8,392 nt of DNA from an uncultured Agitococcus sp. (GTDB taxonomy: Bacteria > Pseudomonadota > Gammaproteobacteria > Pseudomonadales > Moraxellaceae). The notes beneath the pieces are model-generated. The model did no database searches, was not told the origin of the DNA, and saw nothing but the letters and a program-made list of their open reading frames with translations. The stretch is taken from assembly GCF_937920075.1 (NCBI RefSeq), contig NZ_CALETI010000005.1:1-8392 (forward strand), read 5' to 3'. Below, in pieces: positions 1-5,884 of this stretch. The position numbers were made by a program, and so were the translations under genes. How positions within the stretch are numbered: the first letter of the stretch is position 1; every line of letters begins with the position of its first letter.

Positions 1-661
1 AAACTGGAAAACTAAAATCATAAGACTGATTATTTAGAACATGCATTTGTTGTGGAAATTGGTTTGCTAAAGCCAATAACTCTTTTTTACATAATGTTAA
101 AACCTCATCTTTGACAAAGGCTAAATCTAAAGTTTCTGCGTCATTTTTTAATAGTCTTTGCCATTGGGTTTTATCTGAAACATGTTGAGCCAATGTCACT
201 TCAATCAGTCCCGCTAAACGACGATTAGATACCTCAAATATGGGTAAAGCTTGCATAGCACCTTGATCTAACCAACGTGTAGGTACTTGCGTTTTGCGAG
301 TAATACCGACTTTTACACCTGATGAATTTGCCAAATAGACAATATGAGGCATAAAACAATGCGTCTCGCCCCATTCAGGTTCACGGCAGGTTCCCAAATG
401 ATAATGGCAAGTTTCTGGCTTCATAATACACATATCGGCAGAAGCACTACTTCTAAAACATTTAAAACAATAACCTTGATTAAAAGACTTACTTGTTTTT
501 TGACCACAATTTAAACAAAAAATACGTCCTGTATAATTTAAATTAATATTTTTACCAAGATAATCATTTAAAGGGAGTATCATTCCACCAATTACCAATT
601 CATAGCGAATCGGTGAACTAACTTGCGTACGCATTTTTTGCAAAACACCTTGGTACAACAT
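1..661 (-). CDS. DUF2797 family protein, C-terminus cut by window edge
   Basis: I read 220 codons on the minus strand from an ATG at 661 to the window edge without a stop. The protein starts MLYQGVLQKMRTQ, as DUF2797 proteins usually do. It has a zinc-ribbon-like set of cysteines (Cys49/Cys52 and Cys65/Cys68), further Cys and His residues around 78-102, then the block VYLANSSGVKVGITR (about 108-122) followed by RWLDQGA (129-135), the family signature. The family is usually somewhat longer, so perhaps 40-60 residues lie outside the window. The function of the family is not established. The cysteine pairs suggest metal binding, and the VYLA...KVGITR block looks like a GIY-YIG-type motif, which is my inference. 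The start has only a weak AGG upstream. It is divergent from the gene at 679, with 17 bases between start codons. Confidence 0.85.
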   Translation of the reverse strand, partial: MLYQGVLQKMRTQVSSPIRYELVIGGMILPLNDYLGKNINLNYTGRIFCLNCGQKTSKSFNQGYCFKCFRSSASADMCIMKPETCHYHLGTCREPEWGETHCFMPHIVYLANSSGVKVGITRKTQVPTRWLDQGAMQALPIFEVSNRRLAGLIEVTLAQHVSDKTQWQRLLKNDAETLDLAFVKDEVLTLCKKELLALANQFPQQMHVLNNQSYDFSFPV

Positions 662-678
662 AACTGAGTTAAACCTAT
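662..678. promoter_or_regulatory. 17-bp divergent intergenic spacer with palindrome
   Basis: Only these 17 bases separate the start codons of two divergent genes. Positions 661-671 read TAACTGAGTTA, an odd palindrome with 5-bp arms. The plus-strand gene has an in-frame TAA at 670-672, so its start cannot lie further upstream. There is no room for two separate promoters and leaders, so each transcript must begin inside the other gene or be nearly leaderless. I see no convincing -35/-10 pair. The palindrome could be an operator, or chance. Confidence 0.3.
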
Positions 679-1140
679 ATGTGGCCTGATATTACGCCGT
701 TATTACAACAATTGAAAAAAGAATGCTCTGATAAGGCATGGCTTATTACGGGCAAAAACTTAAACTGCCCATTAGCAGAGGTGGATTTAACCCATACTAC
801 TGTTAATTATATGAGTAGCGAACAATTACTGACAGCCCCTTTTACACAACGGTTTGCTGCGGCACTTATGTTATTAGATGAGCAAGATGACTTCAGCCAA
901 GGTACACAAGTCATTAGCAAACTACGTGATTTGCTTGCAGAGCGAGTTTTAGTCATTACCTCTGACCAATCAACAACTTGGTCAACCAATATTATGCTTG
1001 GTTTTGGTTTTAAACGTATTGCTGAACTAAAAGGTTATCAGGCATGGGGCTTTGACATTCATACCTATAAAGAAGTTCCTGATTGGTTAAACGCTAAATT
1101 TTGGGCAAATCCTCAAAATTGGGGCAAATATTGGTGGTAA
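679..1140 (+). CDS. DUF6231 family protein
   Basis: This is a 153-residue soluble protein with no signal peptide or membrane segment. The C-terminal part (about 105-153) has the run LGFGFKR, then a Trp/Phe-Asp-His stretch, then VPDWLNAKFWANPQNWGKYWW. This matches my memory of DUF6231 proteins in Pseudomonas and relatives, which end in a similar Trp-rich tail. Residues 60-70 and 88-96 alternate hydrophobic strands with acidic turns (ALMLLDEQDD, RVLVITSD), suggesting an alpha/beta fold, perhaps methyltransferase-like; that is only inference. No catalytic function is known to me. The start is fixed by the upstream stop at 670-672; a weak GAG at 666-668 may serve as ribosome binding site. The gene ends next to a perfect 10-bp hairpin and is convergent with the stress-protein gene. 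Confidence 0.75.
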   Translation: MWPDITPLLQQLKKECSDKAWLITGKNLNCPLAEVDLTHTTVNYMSSEQLLTAPFTQRFAAALMLLDEQDDFSQGTQVISKLRDLLAERVLVITSDQSTTWSTNIMLGFGFKRIAELKGYQAWGFDIHTYKEVPDWLNAKFWANPQNWGKYWW

Positions 1141-1168
1141 GTAATCTAGGAGAATTCCCCTAGATTAC
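1141..1168 (+). terminator. Perfect 10-bp hairpin after the DUF6231-like gene
   Basis: GTAATCTAGG (1141-1150) pairs perfectly with CCTAGATTAC (1159-1168) around an 8-base loop, starting directly after the TAA stop. No T-run follows on either strand, so alone it is not a canonical intrinsic terminator. It may protect the 3' end of the transcript or act with the second hairpin 5 bases further on. Confidence 0.5.
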
Positions 1169-1171
1169 GAC

Positions 1172-1193
1172 AAAAAGCCATTATAAGGCTTTT
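1172..1193. terminator. Bidirectional terminator-like hairpin between convergent genes
   Basis: AAAAGCC (1173-1179) pairs with GGCTTTT (1187-1193) around a 7-base loop. The stem ends in T-runs on both strands (four T on plus, five T on minus), the usual form of a shared terminator between convergent genes. The stop codon of the universal stress protein gene (1181-1183) lies in the loop. The stem is short and has only three G-C pairs, so efficiency is uncertain. Confidence 0.55.
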
Positions 1194-1651
1194 ACTGGCA
1201 CCACTAAAACTGGAATACTTGCTTGATTAATCAAAGACTTACTAGTACTTCCCTCAACTAACTGCATCAACAAACCTTTATGTTCAGAACCAACAATGAC
1301 CATATCTGCTTGATGCTTTGTGGCTTCTTTTAAAATAGTTTGTACTACAGAATCGCCATTGACTAACAAGCCCAAACATTTTAAGCCTGATTGTTGCAAA
1401 CGGTGACTAATTTCTTGAACTTTTTGATGTTCATGTTTAAAACGAGTCGCTATTTCTTGACGCAACTCTTTAGGGTCAATATAAACTGGGTATTCACCAA
1501 AGACACCACCATATCCCAAAACTTCATCTTGCGAATCGGTCACATGTAAAACACAAATACTTGCTTGTACAAGCTTTTTTGCAAAATTTTGCACATAATC
1601 AATCACTTTCTCAGAAGATGTCGATAAATCTACGCATACTAAAAGCTTCAT
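1181..1651 (-). CDS. Universal stress protein (UspA family)
   Basis: A 156-residue single-domain Usp protein. It opens MKLLVCVDLSTSSEKVI, the first strand and the Asp of the Usp fold. VLHVTDS follows as the second strand, and the C-terminal nucleotide-binding loop reads VGSEHKGLLMQLVEGSTS, ending with the strand IPVLVVPV. The ATP-binding Usp motif is G-2X-G-9X-G(S/T). Here the first and last Gly and the Ser are kept but the second Gly is His, so ATP binding may be altered. Usp proteins are cytoplasmic and linked to stress or starvation. I chose the ATG at 1651 because AGGAG lies 7 bases upstream (1659-1663) and the protein then begins at its first strand; a longer reading from 1675 would overlap the upstream gene. 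It starts 14 bases after the endonuclease stop, suggesting co-transcription. Confidence 0.9.
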   Translation of the reverse strand: MKLLVCVDLSTSSEKVIDYVQNFAKKLVQASICVLHVTDSQDEVLGYGGVFGEYPVYIDPKELRQEIATRFKHEHQKVQEISHRLQQSGLKCLGLLVNGDSVVQTILKEATKHQADMVIVGSEHKGLLMQLVEGSTSKSLINQASIPVLVVPVKAL

Positions 1652-1665
1652 GATTGCACTCCTAT

Positions 1666-2661
1666 TTATTTGCACAATGACGCACAGGGCGTCCCATCAC
1701 CATCACCATCTATACTTGTATTACCACAAGTTTTTAATTGAAATTTTGCCTCTGCACAACTGCTCATTTGACTACATGTTTTTTTAGTATTACAGGAAAA
1801 TTCGGTTGCTGTTGCTTTCGTTTTTGGCTCTACGGTTTTTGACTCTGTTTTTAGGTCAGCAACGACTTCTTGCTTTTTATTTCCATAGCCACTAATAAAA
1901 CGATTATCTTTGCCTTGAATTGCTGCAATACGTTGATTACGTTCAATTTCCCATTCATCAGGAGCATCTTGTTTTGACCATACACTATATAGCTTTTTAT
2001 CTTGGTCAGATAATTTAAAACCATAGGTATCTTCCATATAAAACATCACACGGGCAACATTACCTTTTACCGCATCAGGCGGTTCAGCACGACGAATAGA
2101 CTCATCCACTTCAATTGGACAAGCACCATACTCTCGCTTACTCCCCTCTACCATTCCCCAGTTAAAATTAGAACGATCACCATTAACTTCGCCCACTGCT
2201 GGAAAAAGATTATGTAAGTCATTATGTGCTGTCTCAAAAACGGGATCTTTTGCCTCACAACACTGACGACCTGTCATTTCTTTTTCTGGACATACTTTTT
2301 TAGGCTCGCGCCAACACTGTCTAAAGTTACCAAATTGATGTGCAGGCATTACATGTTCAGCTTCAATTCGACTAGCACGTTCTGGATTTTTACGCGGAAC
2401 ATAACCACAACTTTTCCAATCCACTAATTTGGATTTCGGATCATAATCACAACCACAATAAAATGTTATATTATGGCCTTTATAAATATCGTTATATAAA
2501 ATTCTTTTAGCCTTTTCAAAGGATTCTGGACTTTTGGGAAGCTGACTCAAATCCTCCTGAACAGCTGATTTTGCTGGGTTAGTCGCCTGATTTACTGCCG
2601 AATCACTCTGATTACAAGCAACTAAAAGAATAAATGAAAATAGTAAAGCTAATAAACGCAT
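1666..2661 (-). CDS. Endonuclease I family lipoprotein with C-terminal excalibur-like domain
   Basis: A 331-residue protein. The N-terminus is a lipoprotein signal peptide with lipobox LVAC and the lipidated Cys at 16, so export and membrane anchoring are predicted. A low-complexity linker follows to about residue 45. The endonuclease I (EndA/Dns/Vvn) domain covers about 45-260. It has the catalytic EH in EHVMPAHQFG (102-111), then HNDLHNLFPAVGEVNGDRSNFNWG (about 146-169, quoted in part: HNDLHNLFPA, GDRSNFNWG), and many cysteines likely in disulfides. These enzymes are Mg-dependent, non-specific DNA/RNA nucleases of the periplasm or outside. Residues 289-330 form a Cys-rich tail with SIDGDGDGTPC, an excalibur-like calcium-binding motif. 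Likely roles are use of external DNA or control of DNA uptake. I prefer the ATG at 2661 (GAG about 7 bases upstream) over 2688, because the latter has no visible ribosome site and lengthens the signal peptide. The IS607-type element lies just upstream, so its promoter may be near or inside the element end. Confidence 0.88.
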   Translation of the reverse strand: MRLLALLFSFILLVACNQSDSAVNQATNPAKSAVQEDLSQLPKSPESFEKAKRILYNDIYKGHNITFYCGCDYDPKSKLVDWKSCGYVPRKNPERASRIEAEHVMPAHQFGNFRQCWREPKKVCPEKEMTGRQCCEAKDPVFETAHNDLHNLFPAVGEVNGDRSNFNWGMVEGSKREYGACPIEVDESIRRAEPPDAVKGNVARVMFYMEDTYGFKLSDQDKKLYSVWSKQDAPDEWEIERNQRIAAIQGKDNRFISGYGNKKQEVVADLKTESKTVEPKTKATATEFSCNTKKTCSQMSSCAEAKFQLKTCGNTSIDGDGDGTPCASLCK

Positions 2662-2700
2662 ACGATACTCATAGGATCTGTTGAACATTTAGACACAAAT

Positions 2701-2720
2701 AAAAAAGGGAGTTTTACTCC
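2701..2720 (-). terminator. Intrinsic terminator downstream of tnpB
   Basis: On the minus strand GGAGT, loop AAAA-type spacer and ACTCC form a short stem that runs into C and then six T (2706 down to 2701). This is a compact rho-independent terminator. It could end the tnpB/omega-RNA transcript, or be the original host terminator of the kinase operon stranded by the insertion. It sits only about 40 bases before the endonuclease start, insulating that gene from upstream transcription. Confidence 0.65.
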
Positions 2721-2736
2721 GTTCCACAAGTCTTAC

Positions 2737-2761
2737 TCAAATCTACCTAAAATAGATTTGA
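2737..2761 (-). repeat. Right-end 9-bp hairpin of the IS607-type element
   Basis: TCAAATCTA (2737-2745) pairs perfectly with TAGATTTGA (2753-2761) around a 7-base loop. It lies just inside the right end, in the out-of-frame tnpB tail. One arm, extended to 10 bp, recurs inverted at the left end (4419-4428). It may be a recombinase-binding site, the last stem of the omega-RNA scaffold, or both. Confidence 0.65.
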
Positions 2762-2900
2762 CGCTTATTTCTTGCTTCACTGAGTTGGTTTCACGTTTCG
2801 TGTTGCCACTAAACGCCAGAGCCAAACTCTCCACAAGCGGTCACCGTTGAACTCGCGGCAATTTTTGTTAAACCGAGCTGCTTTAAATTCAAAGCAGCAT
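2737..2900 (-). ncRNA. Probable omega-RNA (TnpB guide RNA) region, limits approximate
   Basis: TnpB nucleases are known to use a guide RNA made from the 3' part of tnpB plus the right end of the element, with the guide taken from the adjoining flank. This region has that position. It includes a small stem CACG-AAA-CGTG (minus strand, about 2792-2802) and the 9-bp right-end hairpin (2737-2761), with a terminator shortly after (2701-2720). The 5' limit at 2900 is a guess, and the scaffold-guide boundary depends on the exact right end, which I cannot fix. Confidence 0.4.
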
Positions 2901-3975
2901 TAACATCTCTATCATGGCTTGTCTCACAGTGCGGACATTGCCATTCTCTGTCTTTTAACGTCAAGCATTCATGCTTAAAACCACACATCGAACACAATTT
3001 TGAGCTTGGATAAAAACGGTCGGCATAAACTATTTTGGCACCGTAATACTTGGCCTTGTATTCTACCTGTCGTCTTAATTCGTAAAAACCTACATCAGCG
3101 ATGGCTCTTGATAACTTTCCATTTTGCATCATGCCTTTGACATTTAAGTCTTCTAAAACAACGGTGTTAAATCTCGTGGTGAGATAATAAGACAGTTTGT
3201 GTAAGGCATCTTGGCGAATGTGTTTTATCCGTTGATGCAGTTTAGATAATTGTAATTTGGCTTTGTACCGATTGTGTGAGCCTTTGACTTTACGACTTAA
3301 TGCTTGACTTAAGCGTTTGAGTTTCTTTAGGTTTTTTGATAAAGCCTTAGGATTCTCTGCTTTATGCCCATCTGAACAGGTGGCTAAATGGCTAATTCCT
3401 AAATCCACACCGACACAATCTTGTTTTTCGACTGGCTGACGTGGTGGCTTTTGTTCTATCGGCAAACTCACCGAAATACTCACATACCATCTATCCGCCT
3501 GTCGGCTGATGACGGCATTGTTTATTTTTCCTGCTCCTTGATGTTGATAGCTTTCTTTGGTCTTTACCCAGCCTAAGTTGGGTATCCATATGCGTTTGTC
3601 GTTGACTTTAAATTGGTCATTGCCAATGTAAAATGAGTCGTGACGACCTTTTTTACAAAATTGCGGATAACTGGCTTCGCCATTAAAAAACCGTTTAAAC
3701 GCTGTGCCTAAATTCTTTAACGCTTGTTGCGAGGCATATTTGGTGACTTCTAAGACAAAGGGATATTTTTCGTGTTTGATGGCGTTAAATTCTTTTCTTA
3801 GTAATTGTTCATTCGGTTTTGGCAAGCTGTTATCTTGTTGATGGGCTTGATATTTTTCTTGCCAGTTTGCTAAGCCCCAGTTATACGCTAAACGCGCAAC
3901 ACCACAAGCACGCGCTAAATAGTTGGCTTGCTTGTTGTTGGGTTTAAGTTCAATCTGATGGGCGGTGCTGAGCAT
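2809..3975 (-). CDS. tnpB: TnpB RNA-guided endonuclease of IS607-type element, C-terminal tail lost by frameshift
   Basis: A 388-residue TnpB, the ancestor-type relative of Cas12 that cleaves DNA with an omega-RNA guide. The N-terminal part (about 1-120) has the usual LKPNNKQANYLARACG and AYNWGL blocks. The RuvC core is complete: Asp191 in VGVDLGISHLAT, Glu275 in VVLEDLNVKGM, and the Asp pair in HDRDVNAALNL (second Asp at 357). A zinc ribbon is intact (Cys328/Cys331 and Cys347/Cys350). The frame then hits TAG at 2809-2811 after ACGEFGSGV. Reading on with one base (2814) skipped gives the conserved TnpB tail, including TNSVKQEISVKSILGRFE, to a TAA at 2733-2735. So a single-base insertion has removed about 26 tail residues. 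I chose ATG 3975 over a TTG at 3993, since homologues start near here; no good ribosome site is visible for either. Catalytic activity may survive, as the tail is not part of the active site. Confidence 0.9.
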   Translation of the reverse strand: MLSTAHQIELKPNNKQANYLARACGVARLAYNWGLANWQEKYQAHQQDNSLPKPNEQLLRKEFNAIKHEKYPFVLEVTKYASQQALKNLGTAFKRFFNGEASYPQFCKKGRHDSFYIGNDQFKVNDKRIWIPNLGWVKTKESYQHQGAGKINNAVISRQADRWYVSISVSLPIEQKPPRQPVEKQDCVGVDLGISHLATCSDGHKAENPKALSKNLKKLKRLSQALSRKVKGSHNRYKAKLQLSKLHQRIKHIRQDALHKLSYYLTTRFNTVVLEDLNVKGMMQNGKLSRAIADVGFYELRRQVEYKAKYYGAKIVYADRFYPSSKLCSMCGFKHECLTLKDREWQCPHCETSHDRDVNAALNLKQLGLTKIAASSTVTACGEFGSGV

Positions 3976-4013
3976 GAAAAACGATTCATTCAACAGAAAA
4001 TGATTGATTAATT

Positions 4014-4380
4014 CTAATAGATAGCTACTGATTCTTTAACCGCTTTTTTGTTTTTTATGATAATTTAAACCACTGCCTAAATCTTGTAAAATTTCTATTT
4101 TTTCAAAACTGTGTTCTGTGCAGTATTGCTCCAAGCGTTGGGCTTGCCGTTCTAAGCCGTCTTTTTGGTCATGCGAGGATACCCGTGCATAAGCAATGGC
4201 TTTACGCAATTCTGGCGCAAATTGTCCACAAAAATGCTGTATATCTTGCCATAAATAACGCCGATGTCCGCCAACGGTGCGATACGCAGGCAACAACGTC
4301 TTTTCTACTTCCCATCTTCTAGGCGTTGAGACCGATACGCCTAATAATTTTCCTGTTTCTCCAATGCTTAAATGTTCCAT
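4014..4380 (-). pseudogene. tnpA: IS607-family serine recombinase tnpA, internally deleted remnant
   Basis: The open frame (4036-4380) codes for 114 residues; complete IS607 TnpA proteins are about 200. Residues 1-45 are a MerR-type helix-turn-helix (LSIGETGKLLGVSVST, GGHRRY). A Pro at residue 20 where family members usually have Leu may weaken the DNA-binding helix. Residues 60-105 are the start of the serine-recombinase domain, with Arg66 and catalytic Ser68 in YARVSSHDQ and the block DLGSGLNYHKK. The frame then ends in a novel QKSG. In the next frame (about 4055 down to a TAG at 4014-4016) the sequence KNKKAVKESVAIY follows, which resembles the usual C-terminal end of TnpA (SHKNKK type). 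The roughly 80-100 residues between are missing, so the protein cannot be an active recombinase. A truncated DNA-binding protein could still be made. tnpB starts 38 bases after the remnant ends. Confidence 0.85.
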
Positions 4381-4387
4381 GCTTTAA

Positions 4388-4420
4388 ACTCATTTAGTCT
4401 AAAAAATACACTAAATGAGT
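4388..4420. repeat. 11-bp inverted repeat at left end, upstream of tnpA
   Basis: ACTCATTTAGT (4388-4398) and ACTAAATGAGT (4410-4420) are perfect inverted copies around an 11-base A-rich spacer. They begin 7 bases upstream of the tnpA start codon and run into the outer repeat GTAGATTTGA (4419-4428). A two-half-site arrangement in front of a MerR-like recombinase gene could be a TnpA binding site or operator. I see no T-run to make it a terminator. Confidence 0.6.
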
Positions 4421-4428
4421 AGATTTGA

Positions 4429-4471
4429 ATGGCTTTTCAAGGTGCTGTTAACTGCCCTTTATTTTACGCAA
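4429..4471. other. Short spacer between IS left end and kinase stop
   Basis: These 43 bases lie between the provisional left end of the element and the kinase stop codon. No gene, hairpin or terminator is visible here. The kinase operon therefore lacks a terminator of its own on this side, which fits either read-through into the element or displacement of its terminator by the insertion. Confidence 0.4.
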
Positions 4472-5821
4472 TTAAGCAGGTTGCTGGGCAGGCTTTTTGC
4501 CTTTATCACGCAATAAAATACGTCTTCCCCCTTGAGGTTCTAACTCATCATGAAGATGCAAAGATACCGTTGCCTGTTCTAATAACATACCAAATGGACT
4601 GTCAAATGGCTGATCGTCTGTTAGAGCATCCCAAATACGACCATGTATCCACGGATGTGCTTGAATTTCAACATGTAATTCAACCGCTTTTTTGCCACGC
4701 TCATTTAACCAATCCATTAAAATATCGTGCATCTGCTCTCGTTTTTCCTTGAACTCATCATAATCATCACACGAAAACTCAACAACACGACTATATTTTT
4801 TAAAGAAAAAGTTGCCACCTATCGTTTCTGATGTTCTAAAAAATGCTTCATAGCCTTTAGATTTTGTAGGCTCTAAAGAGAAATTAGCGGCTGGCCGATC
4901 GTAAACAGAAACAGAGGGAATATTAGCTGAGGGTTTGGTTGGTTTACTATCATCTAAACTTAACGGTACTGGTGTAGCATCAGAAGCAGTAATCACAGGT
5001 GTAATGCGACCAGAACTATTATTATTTAAAAGGTTCTCAATCGCCACCATCACTTCTACGCCGTTCTGAAAACGATTTTTAACCTCTTTGGCTAATAAGC
5101 GATCAACCAACATTTGGTAACGATGTAAATGCTCTGGTAAACGAGGCACAGGCTCTTGGCAATGTTTAATCGCTAAAGAAATGGAGTCTGATGCTGTAAA
5201 AGGTGGTTTTCCAACCAACATCTCATACAACATGACACCTAAGCTATATAAATCCGCACGACCATCTACTGCTAAACCCCGAGCTTGCTCTGGACTCATA
5301 TACTTTGGAGTACCCACGGTTGAGCCAACTTGCGTTAAATTGCTTTCAGCTTGCATATTTCGGGCAATACCAAAATCGGTCAAAATAGCATCATCATTAT
5401 GCGATCTAAATAATACGTTATCAGGTTTAATATCACGATGTACGACTCCCTTTGAATGAGCCATACCTAAAGCATCAGATAATTGTTTAATAATTTTTAA
5501 AGCTTGTGCGGGGGTAATATCATGGCGCTCAATACGATCACTTAAATCTCCTCCTGTATGATACTCCATCGCTAAATAATGATAATTATTAAACGAACCA
5601 ACATCATATACAGTCACAATATGAGGATGAGATAAAGCAGCAACCATCTTTGCTTCACTGTCAAATCTGGCTGCAAAACCAGGCTCTGCAGCCAGATGTG
5701 GTGCCATGACCTTTAAAGCAACTTGTCGTCCAAATGATTCCTGCACAGCTAAATAAACAGTCGCCATGCCTCCTTTGCCTAACTCGCGTATAATGGTATA
5801 ACCAGGAATTTGAATTGTCAT
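4472..5821 (-). CDS. Soluble Hanks-type Ser/Thr protein kinase with unrecognised C-terminal domain
   Basis: A 449-residue protein. Residues 8-265 are a complete Hanks (PknB/PpkA-type) kinase domain: glycine loop GKGGMATVYLA (15-25), ATP lysine K37 in VALKVM, helix-C Glu56, catalytic loop HRDIKPDN (128-135) with Asp130 and Asn135, DFG (149-151), activation segment with several Thr, and SPE (176-178) in place of APE. HRD arginine is present, so it is likely regulated by activation-loop phosphorylation. A Ser/Pro-rich linker covers about 266-325. The last 120 residues form a compact, charged domain with a Trp-containing helix (MHDILMDWLNERGKK) and ELHVEIQAHPWIHGRIWDAL that I do not recognise. 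No membrane segment or PASTA repeat is seen, unlike PknB, so it should be cytoplasmic. I chose ATG 5821 over a GTG at 5839; neither has a clear ribosome site. It follows the patatin gene by 63 bases on the same strand. Confidence 0.9.
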   Translation of the reverse strand: MTIQIPGYTIIRELGKGGMATVYLAVQESFGRQVALKVMAPHLAAEPGFAARFDSEAKMVAALSHPHIVTVYDVGSFNNYHYLAMEYHTGGDLSDRIERHDITPAQALKIIKQLSDALGMAHSKGVVHRDIKPDNVLFRSHNDDAILTDFGIARNMQAESNLTQVGSTVGTPKYMSPEQARGLAVDGRADLYSLGVMLYEMLVGKPPFTASDSISLAIKHCQEPVPRLPEHLHRYQMLVDRLLAKEVKNRFQNGVEVMVAIENLLNNNSSGRITPVITASDATPVPLSLDDSKPTKPSANIPSVSVYDRPAANFSLEPTKSKGYEAFFRTSETIGGNFFFKKYSRVVEFSCDDYDEFKEKREQMHDILMDWLNERGKKAVELHVEIQAHPWIHGRIWDALTDDQPFDSPFGMLLEQATVSLHLHDELEPQGGRRILLRDKGKKPAQQPA

Positions 5822-5884
5822 AATGTTAAAATTATTCACTGTAATTTTTAGATAAAATATTCTTGGTAAATACCATTTTTACAG

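Larger units (their letters stand above)
2737..4428 (-). mobile_element. Degenerate IS607-type element (tnpA remnant + tnpB)
   Basis: The element has the IS607 order: a serine-recombinase tnpA with a MerR-type helix-turn-helix, followed by an RNA-guided nuclease tnpB on the same strand. A perfect 10-bp inverted repeat, TCAAATCTAC (2737-2746) and GTAGATTTGA (4419-4428), brackets both genes, and I use it as provisional limits. A further copy, TAGATTTGA, lies at 2753-2761. IS607 elements are known to lack classic terminal inverted repeats and target duplications, so the true ends may lie some bases outside. No target duplication was seen. tnpA has an internal deletion and tnpB a 3' frameshift, so the element should not move by itself. 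It sits between the kinase operon and the endonuclease gene and does not break a recognisable host gene. Confidence 0.8.

Noticed and set aside
1652..1675. Longer start for the universal stress protein at 1675
   Set aside because: It would overlap the endonuclease stop and add residues before the conserved first strand, while the ATG at 1651 has an AGGAG at ideal spacing.
2224..2427. 67-codon plus-strand open frame opposite the endonuclease
   Set aside because: It is a shadow of the clearly conserved endonuclease frame, with a low-complexity Phe/Thr-rich translation.
4429..4752. 107-codon plus-strand open frame antisense to the kinase C-terminus
   Set aside because: It lies almost entirely opposite the kinase, has no ribosome site, and its translation resembles no family.
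5864..5880. Terminator-like TGGTA-AA-TACCA followed by five T between patatin and kinase genes
   Set aside because: The loop would be only 2 bases (4 if the stem shrinks to 4 bp), and the T-run is on the plus strand, where no gene ends. It does not argue against a patatin-kinase operon.
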